Assembly: GCF_022605725.1 (NCBI RefSeq)
Contig: NC_065550.1
Location: 8,308,001 to 8,372,000, forward strand
Reading direction: 5' to 3'
Source of the DNA: Anthonomus grandis grandis
Taxonomy: Eukaryota; Arthropoda; Insecta; Coleoptera; Curculionidae
Length of the DNA: 64,000 bases
Shown here: positions 1-11,505 of the stretch, in pieces
How the letters are laid out: each line of letters starts with the position of its first letter
Position numbering within the stretch: the stretch's first letter is position 1
Position numbers and translations under genes: made by a program
The notes under the pieces: generated by a model
What the model saw: the letters and a program-made list of their open reading frames with translations, nothing else
The model's database searches: none
Told to the model about the DNA's origin: nothing

Positions 1-1430
1 AAAAAAATTTTATCCAAAACTCGATATCCAACACTATTTTCACAGGAAGCCACGATGTATTCCTTGCTCTTAGCATCCAATTTCCTTCGTTTCACGTCTG
101 GTATGTGAACATAAGCCCGACACCCAAATATCATCAGGTGGCTTATATCAACTTTTTTGCCAGTCCATTTTTCTTCTGGCGCAAATCCAGGTATTTTCTT
201 TGCTGGAGAACGATTTAACAAATATACCGCTGTGTTGGCTGCTTTCGCTCACATTTCCTTTGGACTATTAGAATCAATCAGCATAGAACAAACTTTTTGA
301 AGTATGGAGCGATTGTATCGTTCCGCTACTCCATTCTGTTGAGGACTGTACGGCACTGTCAATTCATGCTTAATCCCACAATCACGCAAGAATTTTTCTA
401 ATTTTTTGTTGCAATATTCACCGCCATTATCCATTCTTTAATGTTTCGTTCTACTTGATTTGCCACCATACAGCAAAACTCCTTGAATTTTTGAGGAACC
501 GCATTTTTTGTCCTTAAAATAACAAAATATTTTTCTGCTGTTATCATCTATTAAGGTAAATATATATTTTTTACCACCAAAAGATTCAACTTCCATAGGT
601 CCCATAAGATCTGAGTGAATAAGGTCCAATTTATATGACACAACCTCTTTGTCTTTTTTATAGGGAAACGGTTTTCTTGCTTGTTGACCTTTAAGACAAC
701 TTTTCTGAGTAAGAAATACCTGTTGCCAACCCATTTTGTAGCCAGTTTCATGCTATAATGGTTTAGATGTCCTAATCTTCTATGCCACAGCATCTGTGTA
801 TTTGAGATACTTGCGGCGTTGACATAATCTGGAATTACATCCAGTTTATATATGCCATCAACATTTGTCGCCGTAGCCACCGGTTCTTCACTTTCCTGAT
901 CAACAATTTTGCACCCGTGAGTTCAAAATAAACACAGTATCCTTTTGAAACAATAGAGTTGACAGATAAAAAATTAACAGAAAGATCTGGAACATACTTT
1001 ACTTCTACATTCCATTTCCCTGCCATCTACCCCTAGTTTCACAACACTGTTGCCGGTTCCATTGACACAAAGTTTAGAGTCATTTGCAACTATAATTTCC
1101 TGTCCTCAGTGCAAATCAGTAATGTCTTTCAGCAAACTACGATTTCCTGTCATATGAGAGGACGCACCACTGTCAACATACCAAGCCGATGCTTTCATAT
1201 TAACACCCAGAGCAGCAGCAAATAAAACACTTTTTCCTCCCCGATTATCCCTATTTTTGCTAGGATTTGAGGATTTATCATGGACTGAATCCTTTTTATT
1301 TCGAGCAGGACATTGATTTTTATAATGGCCCTTTTGTTTGCAGCTCCAGCACCACGGAGGTTTTTTTGTATTTCCTGGCAGCTAGAGCATTAGCATTATC
1401 ACCGCTTAATTTGCCATTTTTCCACTTTTT
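1..1430 (-). pseudogene. Copia (Ty1/copia) pol fragment: zinc knuckle, protease, GAG-pre-integrase, integrase
   Basis: On the minus strand, reading from 1430 down to 1, the order is a CCHC-type zinc knuckle (about 1360-1310), the protease active site WYVDSGASSHMTG (about 1190-1150), a GAG-pre-integrase domain (LGHLNHYS, about 770) and an integrase core (DNGGEYCN, YSPQQNGVAER, about 430-320). This order is diagnostic of Ty1/copia. The frame is broken many times, and reverse transcriptase and RNase H are absent from the window. The fragment is the mirror copy of the one at 9513-10918. Such a protein would process and integrate retrotransposon cDNA in virus-like particles; this copy cannot. Confidence 0.85.
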
Positions 1431-1953
1431 GTCTTGACAATGTCCGACGTTATATCAACAGCCGAATTTTCAAGAGCCATAACCATCGGCTCATATTCTT
1501 CAGTGAGTCGCTGCAACATTATAACTCCTAGAAATTCATCATCTAGAGGTTTACTAATGGATATAAGGCTGAGAAAGGGCTATAACTTCATTGACATACT
1601 CTTACATGGTACTAAAATCTTCCAATTTTATTGAGCACAAACTTCTTAGTAGTCTTAATCTTCTATGCAAGCCTTTATCTTCAAACGCTTTTTCAAGTGC
1701 ACTCCATGCATCTTCTTTCTAACGTTCTAACGTTCACTTGTCAAGGGAAAGAATTATTTTGGACAAAGCTTTCTCTTCACGTCGCACTTTTTGTCGCACT
1801 ATCGACATCTGCAGCCCATTGTCCGGTAATACAATTCCAAAGTCCGTCTAACTTTAATAACGCATTCATTTGAAACTTCCATACCGAATAATTTTCACGT
1901 CTTTTAAGTTTATCAATCGACGAACCGATTATCGCGCTTTTGTTATTCGCCAT
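1431..1953 (-). pseudogene. Copia gag remnant
   Basis: The minus-strand ATG at 1953 begins a Gag of the Copia type (MANNESAIIGSSIDKL, followed by the typical NYSVWKFQM segment). It then falls into several frames with stops before the zinc knuckle near 1350. The matching plus-strand copy begins at 8963. The start was chosen because it lies about 90 bp after the primer-binding site and both mirror copies share it. It is non-functional as it stands. Confidence 0.75.
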
Positions 1954-2039
1954 TAAATTTTTTTACGTCGATGACAAGACTAAACAAACTCTAAACTAAT
2001 TAAACGTAAATAGCTTAAAAAAAGTGTCTTGCACTTCTA

Positions 2040-2050
2040 GGCCCATAACC
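2040..2050 (-). promoter_or_regulatory. Copia primer-binding site (initiator tRNA-Met type)
   Basis: The minus strand reads GGTTATGGGCC directly after an LTR-like end ...GATTCTAACA (last base 2051). Copia elements prime from the internal half of initiator tRNA-Met, and GGTTATGGGCC is that class of site. The mirror copy at 8872-8884 is slightly mutated. Confidence 0.7.
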
Positions 2051-2760
2051 TGTTAGAATCAGCAGTATTCAGAATGCAATGAATATTTATTCAAGAAAAT
2101 ATTAAATTGGAAAATATAATAATGATTATACAATGAGCTCCGCCAGACTACTACATTAAACAAAATATACTTTTAAAGGCGACGAATATTTTCTTAATAA
2201 ATCTGATAATGCTTAAAGATTGGTAGAAGGCCACTAACCAGAGGATAAAAATACAGAATCCTAAGCTCAGAAAAAAATATTACAGTAACGAAATGACAAA
2301 ACGTTGAGTCCGATAAATACTATTTATATTATTTTGACCTTACATATTGAAATAACAACATATTTAAAGTTCATTGGCAAGAAGAAAAAACAAACCAACA
2401 ACAACAATGACAGCAGCCAGAAGAAGAAATAAATTATTAGTACAATTATTTGATCCAAAGTTCAATCATCATCTATGAAAAGTCTTTACAAAAGCCGCAT
2501 ATGTCAGATTAAAATTAGAGATTTAACTAACTTTACCTTAGTACAAATTTATTCAGTTTGGACGCTAGCCTGCGTTGAAATGACAGTTTTAAAATCTTTC
2601 TTCTCGATTCATTCAAAAATTGCTTATACATTCTCTATTTCAGAAACTTGGTAAATTGGCATTGCTTTAGGGGACAAAGAAAGAAACACATGTTACAATT
2701 ATTATACGGTCCATAAACGTGGAGGTTTTTTGGTAGGTTTTAAGAGTATAATTGCTTGTT
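2051..2760 (-). repeat. Copia LTR-like region of the left arm
   Basis: This non-coding stretch lies between the Copia primer site and the Gypsy integrase tail, and it is mirrored at 8130-8871. Its Copia-proximal end (CCTGCTGATTCTAA) recurs at 11276-11289, as expected if it is the end of an LTR. The other LTR border could not be fixed from sequence alone. Confidence 0.5.
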
Positions 2761-3240
2761 TTAGGTTTCTACGCCAACCAACTTATTTGCTTCAAAAGAA
2801 GTACTCGATTGCTTGAACGGCTTTCGAAAAATTTGAAGTACTTTTTTCCAAATGTCTCTAAAAGATCTGTCTTTTGGACTACTACTTAAGCAGTTCCGCG
2901 ACGCATCTGGGGGTCTTTCCTCAACGTCCCTATATACTTTACTTAATTCACGTGAACGTGCCATAAAGTCGCCAACCGTGATACTGGGAACATCCCTATT
3001 ATTGTGTTGGTCGCCCGAGGGCATATATTCTCTAGAAAAATTCATAAAATAGGGAGTGAGCCCGGTGGCTTCATGCACCGAAGATCTTATGGCAGAACCA
3101 ACCTTAGGTAGAAGTCGATCCCAATTCTTATGATTATCCTCAATATAACAACTTAACATGGTTTTAAGGACTTGATTCACACGCTCCACGGGGTTGGCCT
3201 GGGGATGATAAGCCGGAGTATATCGGATATTGACCTTATA
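2761..3240 (-). pseudogene. Gypsy integrase, C-terminal part
   Basis: Reading leftward from about 3240, the frame gives the end of a Gypsy integrase core (PAYHPQANPVERVNQVLKTM), then HKNWDRLLPKVGSAIRSSVHEATGLTP, and a C-terminal tail ending GVET at 2761. The spacing from HPQAN to the WDRLLP segment is typical of Ty3/Gypsy integrases. The first catalytic residues are missing and the adjacent plus-strand polymerase is in the opposite orientation, so the element is scrambled. The C-terminal ~100 bp is repeated at 8018-8125 in the right arm. Confidence 0.8.
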
Positions 3241-3290
3241 CTGCTATTGGTTTAAGCATATGGAATATATTACAACGTTCAGACATACAA

Positions 3291-4868
3291 TTGTTATCAT
3301 CACCTTTTTCTCAGTGCAATTTTGGAAATCATAGTTCTAGTAAAGTGATTGGCGCAATTAACTTACCTATTGTTTTGTATGATAAGGTAGCGGTTTGCAG
3401 TGTTTTGGTAGTGGAGAAATTGAGTTGTCCATTGATATTGGGTACCGATTTTTGGAAAACTGTTGGTGTCGTTCCTGATTTGCAAAATGGTTGTTGGTAT
3501 TTTGGTGTGCCGTCTCAGGACATCTGTATCACTGAAGCCATTATTCCTCAGGAAACTTTAACCCCCGAACAGCGATCCGCCTTGGATAAATTGACTTCAA
3601 AATACTTTTCTTTAATGGGTGGTAAGCTTGGTCGAACAGATTTAGTGAAGCATCAGATTAATACTGGTAATGCCCAACCCATTCGTTTGCGCCCTTATAG
3701 ATACTCACCCGCCACTCTAAAGATTATCGATGAGGAGGTTGATAACATGCTGCAACTCGATATTATCGAGCCATCACAATCTGCCTGGTCTTTCCCTGCC
3801 TTAGTAGTACCGAAAGGTAATGGTAAATGGAGATTTTGCATGGACTATCGAAAACTAAATTCTGTTATGGCTAAGGATGCTTATCCGATCCCTTTTATTG
3901 ATAGTATTTTGGACAAATTAAGAAATGCAAAGTATCTTACTTCGTTAGATGTTAACTCTGCATATTGGCAAATCGAGGTTGATGAACATTCACGTGATAA
4001 AACTAGTTTTTCTGTCCCTGGTCGGGGACTTTATCGATTTAAGAGAATGCCATTTGGGTTGACGAATGCCCCTGCAACTTGGCAGCGATTGGTAGATACC
4101 TTATTGGGAGCTGATTTGGAGCCACATGTCTTTGTTTATTTAGATGACGTAATCTGTATTTCTGAGACTTTTCAGCAACATTTAGAGGTTTTGGAAGAGA
4201 TTTTCCAGAGATTTCATAGAGCCGGTATAACACTCTCTCAGGATAAGTGTAAATTCTGTCGATCCGAACTTAAGTATTTAGGATATGTTGTCGATAAAGA
4301 TGGACTTCATGTCGACCCGGATAAAGTGACAGCCGTATTGAACATTCCGACTCCAAAGAACACCACAGAAGTCCGACGTGTCATCGGTATGGCGTCCTGG
4401 TACAGGCGTTTTATTCCTCAGTTCTCAACCGTTATTTCTCCCCTTACCGCTCTTCTTTGTAAACACAAAAAGTGGAACTGGACCCCAGAATGTCAAAATT
4501 CGTTTCAGAACATCAAAAATTCGTTAGTTTCCGCTCCTGTACTTACTTGTCCTGATTTCTCGAAACCCTTTTTGGTTCAGACTGATGCCTCAGCGTATGG
4601 GATCGGTGCTGTATTATCTCAAGAGTTTGATGATGGTGAACATGTTATCTGTTACATATCTCGATCTCTGTCTAAAGCAGAGAGGAATTTTTCCACCACA
4701 GAGAGAGAACTGTTGGCCATTATTTATGCTTGCGAGAAATTACGACCCTACTTAGAGGGATACTCCTTTAAAGTGATCACAGATCATCATAGTCTGAAAT
4801 GGATTCATAGTCTGAAGGAACCAACAGGACGGCTTGCCAGATGGGTTTTGCGATCGACAGAATTTACA
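3291..4868 (+). pseudogene. Gypsy pol fragment: protease end, reverse transcriptase, RNase H
   Basis: A long open frame begins in a retropepsin-like segment (LILGTDFWKTVGVVPD, residues ~50-65). It continues through a full Ty3/Gypsy reverse transcriptase (FCMDYRKLN ~185; LDVNSAYWQIEV ~220; VFVYLDDV ~281, the catalytic YLDD box) and an RNase H domain (VQTDASAYGIGAVLS ~425; TTERELLAI ~470; TDHHSLKW ~500). RT copies RNA to DNA and RNase H removes the template. The reading frame is open over about 1.6 kb, unusually well kept, but it is cut at about 4868 where the sequence turns into an inverted copy of its own RT. Gag, most of protease and integrase are not attached in the correct order. Confidence 0.9.
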
Positions 4869-4871
4869 CTT

Positions 4872-5333
4872 ATCCTGAGAGAGTGTTATACCGGCTCTAT
4901 GAAATCTCTGGAAAATCTCTTCCAAAACCTCTAAATGTTGCTGAAAAGTCTCAGAAATACAGATTACGTCATCTAAATAAACAAAGACATGTGGCTCCAA
5001 ATCAGCTCCCAATAAGGTATCTACCAATCGCTGCCAAGTTGCAGGGGCATTCGTCAACCCAAATGGCATTCTCTTAAATCGATAAAGTCCCCGACCAGGG
5101 ACAGAAAAACTAGTTTTATCACGTGAATGTTCATCAACCTCGATTTGCCAATATGCAGAGTTAACATCTAACGAAGTAAGATACTTTGCATTTCTTAATT
5201 TGTCCAAAATACTATCAATAAAAGGGATCGGATAAGCATCCTTAGCCGTAACAGAATTTAGTTTTCGATAGTCCACGCAAAATCTCCATTTACCATTACC
5301 TTTCGGCACTACTAAGGCAGGGAAAGACCCCCA
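4872..5333 (-). pseudogene. Inverted second copy of the Gypsy RT core
   Basis: The minus-strand frame (KGNGKWRFCVDYRKLNS to CKFCRS) is nearly identical to 3810-4262 on the plus strand, including the YLDD box, with few differences (for example T for M after NSV). It therefore forms a ~450 bp inverted repeat with the plus copy across a ~610 bp loop. Its upstream end at 5325-5333 joins an integrase segment at a short shared sequence. It has no independent start and is not a gene. Confidence 0.88.
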
Positions 5334-5370
5334 GATGCGTCGCGGAACTGCTTAAGTAGTAGTCCAAAAG
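5325..5370 (+). pseudogene. Short Gypsy integrase segment joined to inverted RT
   Basis: The plus strand reads ERPPDASRNCLSSSPKD, identical to part of the minus-strand integrase tail at 2877-2921. It abuts the inverted RT copy at GGTCTTTCC (read on the minus strand), a nonamer present both in the RT (about 3789) and in the integrase tail (about 2917). Confidence 0.8.
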
Positions 5371-5829
5371 ACGTCTGGGCGCAAGACCGGAGATTGAGGA
5401 ACTTCACTCGTTACTTTATGGGTTTAGCCGCTATGGGCCCAACCAAAACCCATACATAGGTCACTAATAAGCAAACCATAGAGTGCCTAGTGGAAAGTAC
5501 AATTACGGGCCAAATCGTAATAATTCGACACGCGGCGCCACTGGCGTCCGCTTTAGTAAACCGGTTGACCAATTCAATTGCCGTGAAATCTTCTCCATGC
5601 ACAGCATATTGTAAACAATAACAAAGAATTAAAATGGTGATAATATTGATAGTGGTTTAATGAAAAATATTGGCGAATTCCATTAAGAGTCGAAGGCAAT
5701 TGTAATTATGGTGGGTGTCTCAGTTTTGAAAGAAAAATTTAGAATAAAGTCATTTTTAAATATTTTAACCAAATGAATAAAAGTTAGGATTCTCCAGATC
5801 CCGTCCAAAGCGTAATTAATCCTGCAACA
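5371..5829. other. Unrecognised stretch between Gypsy fragments and mariner
   Basis: The first ~230 bp are richer in GC than the surroundings and contain GGCGCCACTGGCG, which resembles a retroelement primer-site or leader context but cannot be tied to an LTR. No convincing coding frame was seen. Confidence 0.3.
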
Positions 5830-8012
5830 AGCTCATGGCATATTTGTTAGACTAAAATTAGTCTACAGGGTTTCCATCTATAACCTGACACATTTTAACT
5901 GCTTATAAGTCGAGAACGAAAAATGACAACAATGTGCGGTTTTTACAGAGCTTCATCAATAGTTTTGAAGTTTTTCTTTAACAGTGTTGCCAATTTTCAA
6001 AATTTACCTGAAATAGGAGGAAAAAAATTGATGATTTTCAAAGGCTGATTACTCAAAAATTTTAAATGTAACACCGTACTTTTTAATTTCACATGAAAGC
6101 CTGTTAAATCCCCTTTCCGAAAATGTATAAATTGTCTTAAATTCATTATTTTTTTTTACAGATCCAATTTTAGTAAATGACACCTTTTTGAAAATAATCC
6201 TAGAATACATATTCGGTGATTGATGAACATTTTCTGGTAATTGCCTATGTATCGCTTTAGCATGATCGTAATTAAATAATTTGCGCTATTGCCATGTCTA
6301 TAAAAATTATTTATTCTATGTATTAAATTACAACTATTTACAACAATTTTAACAACAAACAATTGAAGAAATTAATTTTAATTTATAACTTATAAATTAA
6401 CTGCTGAATATGATCCCCATTTTGCTCGGAATACAAATGTAGACGGAGAAATAAGTTGCCGAAGGCGTTTTGTAGCATTCGCGGTGTAATTTGGTTGAAA
6501 ACGTTTACTATGTTGTTGCGCAGTTCATCCAAATTTCTTGGGGTTGGATTGTAGCAACGGTCTTTTACATATCCCCATATACAAAAATCTGGAATTGTTA
6601 GATCGGGAGAATAAGGTGCCCACTCGATTGGACCTGCTCGCCCTATCCATCTGTTTCCAAAAGTAATATCTAAGGAATCCTTTGGGACCCTGGAGAAGTG
6701 TGGTGGTGCACCGTCTTGCTGGAAGTAGACCGTGTCTAAAATTCCATCCTGCTGAAGTTGAGGATAAAAAAATATGTTTCCAACATATCGGTGTAATTGT
6801 TTTCATTCACTGTTGCTTCTTGAAAAAAAAATGGCTCATAAATTTTAGATTTCGATACTGCACACCAAACGTTCAGCTTAGGAGAATCTCTTTCAAATTC
6901 GTTATACACTTGAGGATTTTCATCTCCCCAAATTCGGCAGTTATGCTTATTTACTCGACCACTGATGTGAAATGTTGCCTCATCAGACATTATTAAATTG
7001 GTATCCAGCTCATTTCTAAAAAGATCTAGTAGTGTTTCGCACATTAAATATCTTTTTTCAAGGGCGCGATTTTTTATTTTTTGGAAAGTTTGAATTTTGT
7101 AGGGTTTAAACTTAATTATTTTTAGAATTTTATGTACTTTAATTTTTGACATATTTGTCGTTTGAGCTTATCTTCCTAATAGATATTTGGTTATTGTTTA
7201 AGGACAACACTTCTTTTACCAGCAAAATATCATCCAACAGATTATCTTGAGCATTTAAGTTTGTTCTAACTTTTCTTTTAACTGTTCCCCTGCTGGGAAA
7301 ATTGGCGTACCCAATGAAGTGTAGAATTGCGTGAAGGTGGAGCCCTTTCAAAAATCAGCCTAAATCTTCTTGTCGTCTGCGTAACTGATTTGCATTCACT
7401 AAATAATAACACGCAACGTACCTTTTCCCAGGTGGTAAACATATTTAAACCTTTCAAAATCTTTAAAAAATGCAAAAATACATATAGAAATCAAATTATT
7501 GGGACTCCCAATGAATGACGTTAAAAAGATTTGACAGTAGTTGAAGCCCACAAAACAAATTGTGCAACTCACAGCCTCCTTGACAAGCTACAATTGTTAT
7601 TGTTGTCACTTGATACCGAGAATGATATTTATTGTAGGAAAATTTTCAATAAGGTGTCATTTACTAAAATTGGCTCTACAAAAAATTAATTTAAGACAAT
7701 TTATAATTTTCGGAAAGGGGATTTAACAGACTTTCATGTGAAATTAAAAAGTACAGGGTGTTACATTTAAAATTTTTAAGAAATCGGCCTTTGGAAATCA
7801 TCAATTTTTTTCCTCCTATTTCAGGTAAATTTTGAAACTTGGTAACACTGTCAAAAAAAACTTTAAAAATATTGATGAAGTTCTGTGAAAACCGCACATT
7901 GTTGTCATTTTCCGTTCTCGACTTATAAGCAGTTAAAATGTGTCAGGTTATAGATGGAAACCCTGTAGACTAATTTTAGTCTAACAAATTAATATGCAAT
8001 GAGCTTTTTTAG
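5830..8012 (-). mobile_element. Mariner (DD41D type) with ~300 bp terminal inverted repeats
   Basis: The left end (TTTGTTAGACTAAAATTAG at about 5842) and right end (about 8000) are inverted repeats that extend inward about 300 bp, to roughly 6140 and 7690, with few differences. Outside the repeat, GCATA occurs on both sides next to a TA. The interior carries a single minus-strand transposase. The element sits inside the spacer of the large inverted repeat, between Gypsy pieces. Confidence 0.85.
6383..7442 (-). pseudogene. Mariner transposase (broken)
   Basis: From ATG 7442 the minus strand gives an N-terminal helix-turn-helix region (MFTTWEKVRCVLLFSECKSV, RNSTLHWVRQFSQQG) that binds the TIRs. 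The DDE/D catalytic domain follows: IMSDEATFHISG (first Asp), VYFQQDGAPPHFSR (second Asp) and YSPDLTIPDF (third Asp). Counting from QQD to the last D gives 41 intervening residues (DD41D). The tail ends HIQQLIYKL at 6383. At least three frame changes (around 7340, 7150 and 6740) separate the domains, so no full protein can be made. It would have catalysed cut-and-paste transposition at TA. Confidence 0.85.
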
Positions 8013-8017
8013 ACAAA

Positions 8018-8871
8018 TCTTTTAGAGACATTTGGTAAAAAGTACTTCAAATTTTTGGAAAACCGTTCGAGGAATCGAGTACTTCTTTTAAAGCAAATAA
8101 GTTGGTTGGCGTAGAAACCTAAAGCAAGCAATTATTACTCTTAAAACCTGGCGTTTCCACGTTCATGGACCGTATAATAACTGTAACATATTTTTTTTTC
8201 TTTGTCCCCTAAAGCAATGCCAATTTACCAAGTTTCGGAAATAGAGAATGTATAAGCAATTTTTGAATGAATCGAGAAGAAAGATTTTAAAACTCATTTC
8301 ATTTCAACGCAGGCTAGCGTCCAAACTGAGTAAATTTGTACTAAGGTAAAGTTACTTAAATCCCTAATTTTCATCTGACACATATGTGGCTTTTGTAAAG
8401 ACTTTTCACAGACCCCCTGTATTGAAGAGATGATTGAACTTTGGATCAAATAATTGTACTGATAATTTATTTCTTCTTCTGGCTGCTGTCATTGTTGTTG
8501 GTTTGTTTTTTCTTCTTGCCAATGAACTTCAAATATGTTGTTATTTCAATATGTAAGGTCAAAATAATATAAATAATATTTATCGGGCTCAACGTTTTCT
8601 CATTTCGTTACTGTAATATTTTTTTGCCGAGCTTAGGATTCTGTATTTTTATCCTCTGGTTAGTGGCCTTCTACCAATCTTTAAGCATTATCAGATTTAT
8701 TAAGCAAATATGTGTCGCCTTTAAAAGTATATTTTGTATAATGTAGTAGTCTGGAGGAGCTCATTGTATAATCATTATTATATTTTCTAATTTAATATTT
8801 TCTTGAATAAATAACTTTATTAAACTATTTTTTGTCTTGTCATTGCATTCTAAATCCTGCTGATTCTAAAA
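8018..8871 (+). repeat. Gypsy tail and Copia LTR-like region of the right arm
   Basis: This is the mirror image of 2051-2880. The first ~110 bp encode the Gypsy pol C-terminus (SSTSFKANKLVGVET) with a stop. The remainder is non-coding and ends at an LTR-like terminus just before the Copia primer site. No other gene is visible. Confidence 0.65.
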
Positions 8872-8884
8872 AGTTATGGGCCCA
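8872..8884 (+). promoter_or_regulatory. Copia primer-binding site, right arm
   Basis: AGTTATGGGCCCA is a one-base variant of the initiator-tRNA-Met type site, directly before the gag leader. It mirrors 2040-2050. Confidence 0.6.
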
Positions 8885-8962
8885 GAAGCGCATGACACTT
8901 TTTTTTTAAGTTTTTTAAGTTTTGAGTTTGTTTAGTCGTGTCATCGTCGTAAAAAAAATATA

Positions 8963-9512
8963 ATGGCGAATAACGAAAGCGCGATAATCGGTTCGTCGAT
9001 TGATAAACTTAAAGGACGTGAAAATTATTCGGTATGGAAGTTTCAAATGAGTGCGTTATTAAAGTTAAACGGACTTTGGAATTGTATTACCGGACAATGG
9101 GCTGTAGATGTTAATAGTGCGACGTGAGGAGAAAGCTTTGTCCAAAATAATTCTTTCCCTTGACAAGTGAACGTTTCCGCATGTAATGCAAGCTGAAAAT
9201 GCTAAAGATGCATGGAGTGCACTTGAAAAAGCGTTTGAAGATAAAGGCTTGCATAAAAGATTAAGACTACTAAGAAGTTTGTGCTCAATAAAATTGGAAA
9301 ATTTTAGTACCATGAAAGAGTATGTCAATGAAGTTATAGCCCTTTCTCAGCCTTATATCCATTAGTAAACCTCTAGATGATGAATTTCTAGGCGTTATAA
9401 TGTTGCAGCGACTCACTGAAGAATATGAGCCGATGGTTATGGCTCTTGAAAATTCGGCTGTTGATATAACGTCGGACTTTGTCAAGACAAAAAGTGGAAA
9501 AATGGCAAATTA
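8963..9512 (+). pseudogene. Copia gag remnant, right arm
   Basis: Gag starts at ATG 8963 with the same first ~50 residues as the left arm (MANNESAIIGSSIDKL...NYSVWKFQM), then meets a stop near 9126 and several frameshifts. A gag segment continues in other frames up to the zinc-knuckle region. The sequence is Copia-type but not translatable. Confidence 0.75.
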
Positions 9513-10918
9513 AGCGGTGATAATGCTAATGCTTTAGCTGCCAGGAAATACAAAAAAACCTCCGTGGTGCTGGAGCTGCAAACAAAAGGGCCATTATAAA
9601 AATCAATATCCTGCTCGAAATAAAAAGGATTCAGTCCATGATAAATCCTCAAATCCTAGCAAAAATAGGGATAATCGGGGAGGAAAAAGTGTTTTATTTG
9701 CTGCTGCTCTGGGTGTTAATATGAAAGCATCGGCTTGGTATGTTGACAGTGGTGCGTCCTCTCACATGACAGGAAATCGTAGTTTGCTGAAAGACATTAC
9801 TGATTTGCACTGAGGACAGGAAATTATAGTTGCAAATGACTCTAAACTTTGTGTCAATGGAACCGGCAATAGTGTTGTGAAACTAGGGGTAGATGGCAGG
9901 GAAATGGAATGTAGAAGTAAAGTATGTTCCAGATCCTTCTGTTAATTTTTTATCTGTCAACTCTATTGTTTCAAAAGGATACTGTGTTTATTTTGAACTC
10001 AGGGGTGCAAAATTGTTGATCAGGAAAGTGAAGAACCGGTGGCTACGGCGACAAATGTTGATGGCATATATAAACTGGATGTAATTCCAGATTATGTCAA
10101 CGCCGCAAGTATCTCAAATACACAGATGCTGTGGCACGGAAGATTAGGACATCTTAACCATTATAGCATGAAACTGGCTACAAAATGGGTTGGCAACAGG
10201 TATTTCTTACTCAGAAAAGTTGTCTTAAAGGTCAACAAGCAAGAAAACGGTTTCCCTATAAAAAAGACAAAGAGGTTGTGTCATATAAATTGGACCTTAT
10301 TCACTCAGATCTTATGGGACCTATGGAAGTTGAATCTTTTGGTGGTAAAAAATATATATTTACCTTAATAGATGATAACAGCAGAAAAATATTTTGTTAT
10401 TTTAAGGACAAAAAATGCGGTTCCTTAAAAATTCAAGGAGTTTTGCTGTATGCTGGCAAATCAAGTAGAACGAAGAATTAAAGAACGGATAATGGCGGTG
10501 AATATTGCAACAAAAAATTAGAAAAATTCTTGCGTGATTGTGGGATTAAGCATGAATTGACAGTGCCGTACAGTCCTCAACAGAATGGAGTAGCGGAACG
10601 ATACAATCGTTCCATACTTCAAAGAGTTCGTTCTATGCTGATTGATTCTAATAGTCCAAAGGAAATGTGTGCGGAAGCAGCCAACACAGCGCTATATTTA
10701 TTAAATCGTTCTGCAACAAAAAAAATACCTAGATTTACGCCAGAAGAAAAATGGACTGGCAAAAAGGTTAATATAAGCCATCTAAGGATATTTGGGTGTC
10801 GGGCTTATGTTCACATACCAGACGTGAAACGAAGGAAATTGGATGCTAAGAGCAAGGAATACATCGTGGCTTACTGTGAAAATAGTGTTGGATATCGAGT
10901 TTTGGATATAATTTTTTT
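9513..10918 (+). pseudogene. Copia pol fragment, right arm (zinc knuckle to integrase)
   Basis: Domains in order: zinc knuckle CWSCKQKGHYKN (about 9570), protease WYVDSGASSHMTG (about 9737), GAG-pre-integrase HGRLGHLNHYS (about 10136), and integrase core LIHSDLMGP (about 10305), TDNGGEYCN (about 10490), VPYSPQQNGVAER (about 10560) and the distal LRIFGCRAYVHIPD (about 10785). Stops at 9812 and 10480 and frameshifts break the frame. It ends in integrase at about 10918, so RT and RNase H are lost at the same point as in the left arm. Confidence 0.88.
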
Positions 10919-11505
10919 TTCCTTGTAATTTTTATTGACCTATAAAACTGTAACAAATAACAAACAATTTTTTTGATTTTGACAAATAAACCATTTTGAT
11001 TTGATTTAATTTGAAGTAACCATAATTTAAAGATAGCCAAAGATGTTGTATTTTTAGAAGACTCAGTCACAGTGGATCCTACTAGCTTGGATGCTCACCC
11101 TTTGTAAGATACTGTAAAAGTCATAACACCTGTAGAGACTTTTGACGAGATTGTCAACTCTATTGTTTCAAAAGGATACTGTGTTTATTTTGACCTCAGA
11201 GGTGCAAAATTCTTGATCGGAAAGTGAAGAGAGTAATACTCTTAATTCTGACAACACCAGTCTTGGCATTCTGAACCCTGCTGATTCTAATAAAATATAT
11301 GATAATAAAGCTATATTTTATTAACTTACTAAGTTAAAAAATTAATGATTTTATATTTATTAAATTATTGTAAAAATGTTAATAATATTTTATATGTTAA
11401 TATAATTTTCGTTGTTCAAAAATGATCAGTGCTTCTCATTGTCTCATTTAATCTCATTTTCTAAATATATTAAGAAAGGGAAGTAATGTACTTTTTAACA
11501 CTTAC
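10919..11505. other. FBXL intron with Copia scraps
   Basis: At 11145-11228 an 80 bp piece repeats the Copia pre-integrase segment of about 9955-10030. At 11255-11289 a short piece ends in CCTGCTGATTCTAA, the Copia LTR terminus. The rest is AT-rich intron with no recognised feature. Confidence 0.6.

Larger units (their letters stand above)
1..10920. repeat. Large inverted repeat, two ~2.9 kb arms around a 5.1 kb spacer
   Basis: The left arm (1 to about 2880) is the reverse complement of the right arm (about 8018 to 10920). Matching runs occur across the whole length: the Copia integrase ends at 1-120 and 10790-10920, the gag start at 1953 and 8963, and the Gypsy tail at 2761-2880 and 8018-8125. 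The arms differ by scattered substitutions and short indels, so this is an old duplication and not a perfect palindrome. The left arm reaches the window edge and may continue outside. The spacer holds Gypsy pol pieces and a mariner. Confidence 0.9.

Noticed and set aside
2852..3052. 66-codon plus-strand frame
   Set aside because: It is the antisense shadow of the Gypsy integrase on the minus strand.
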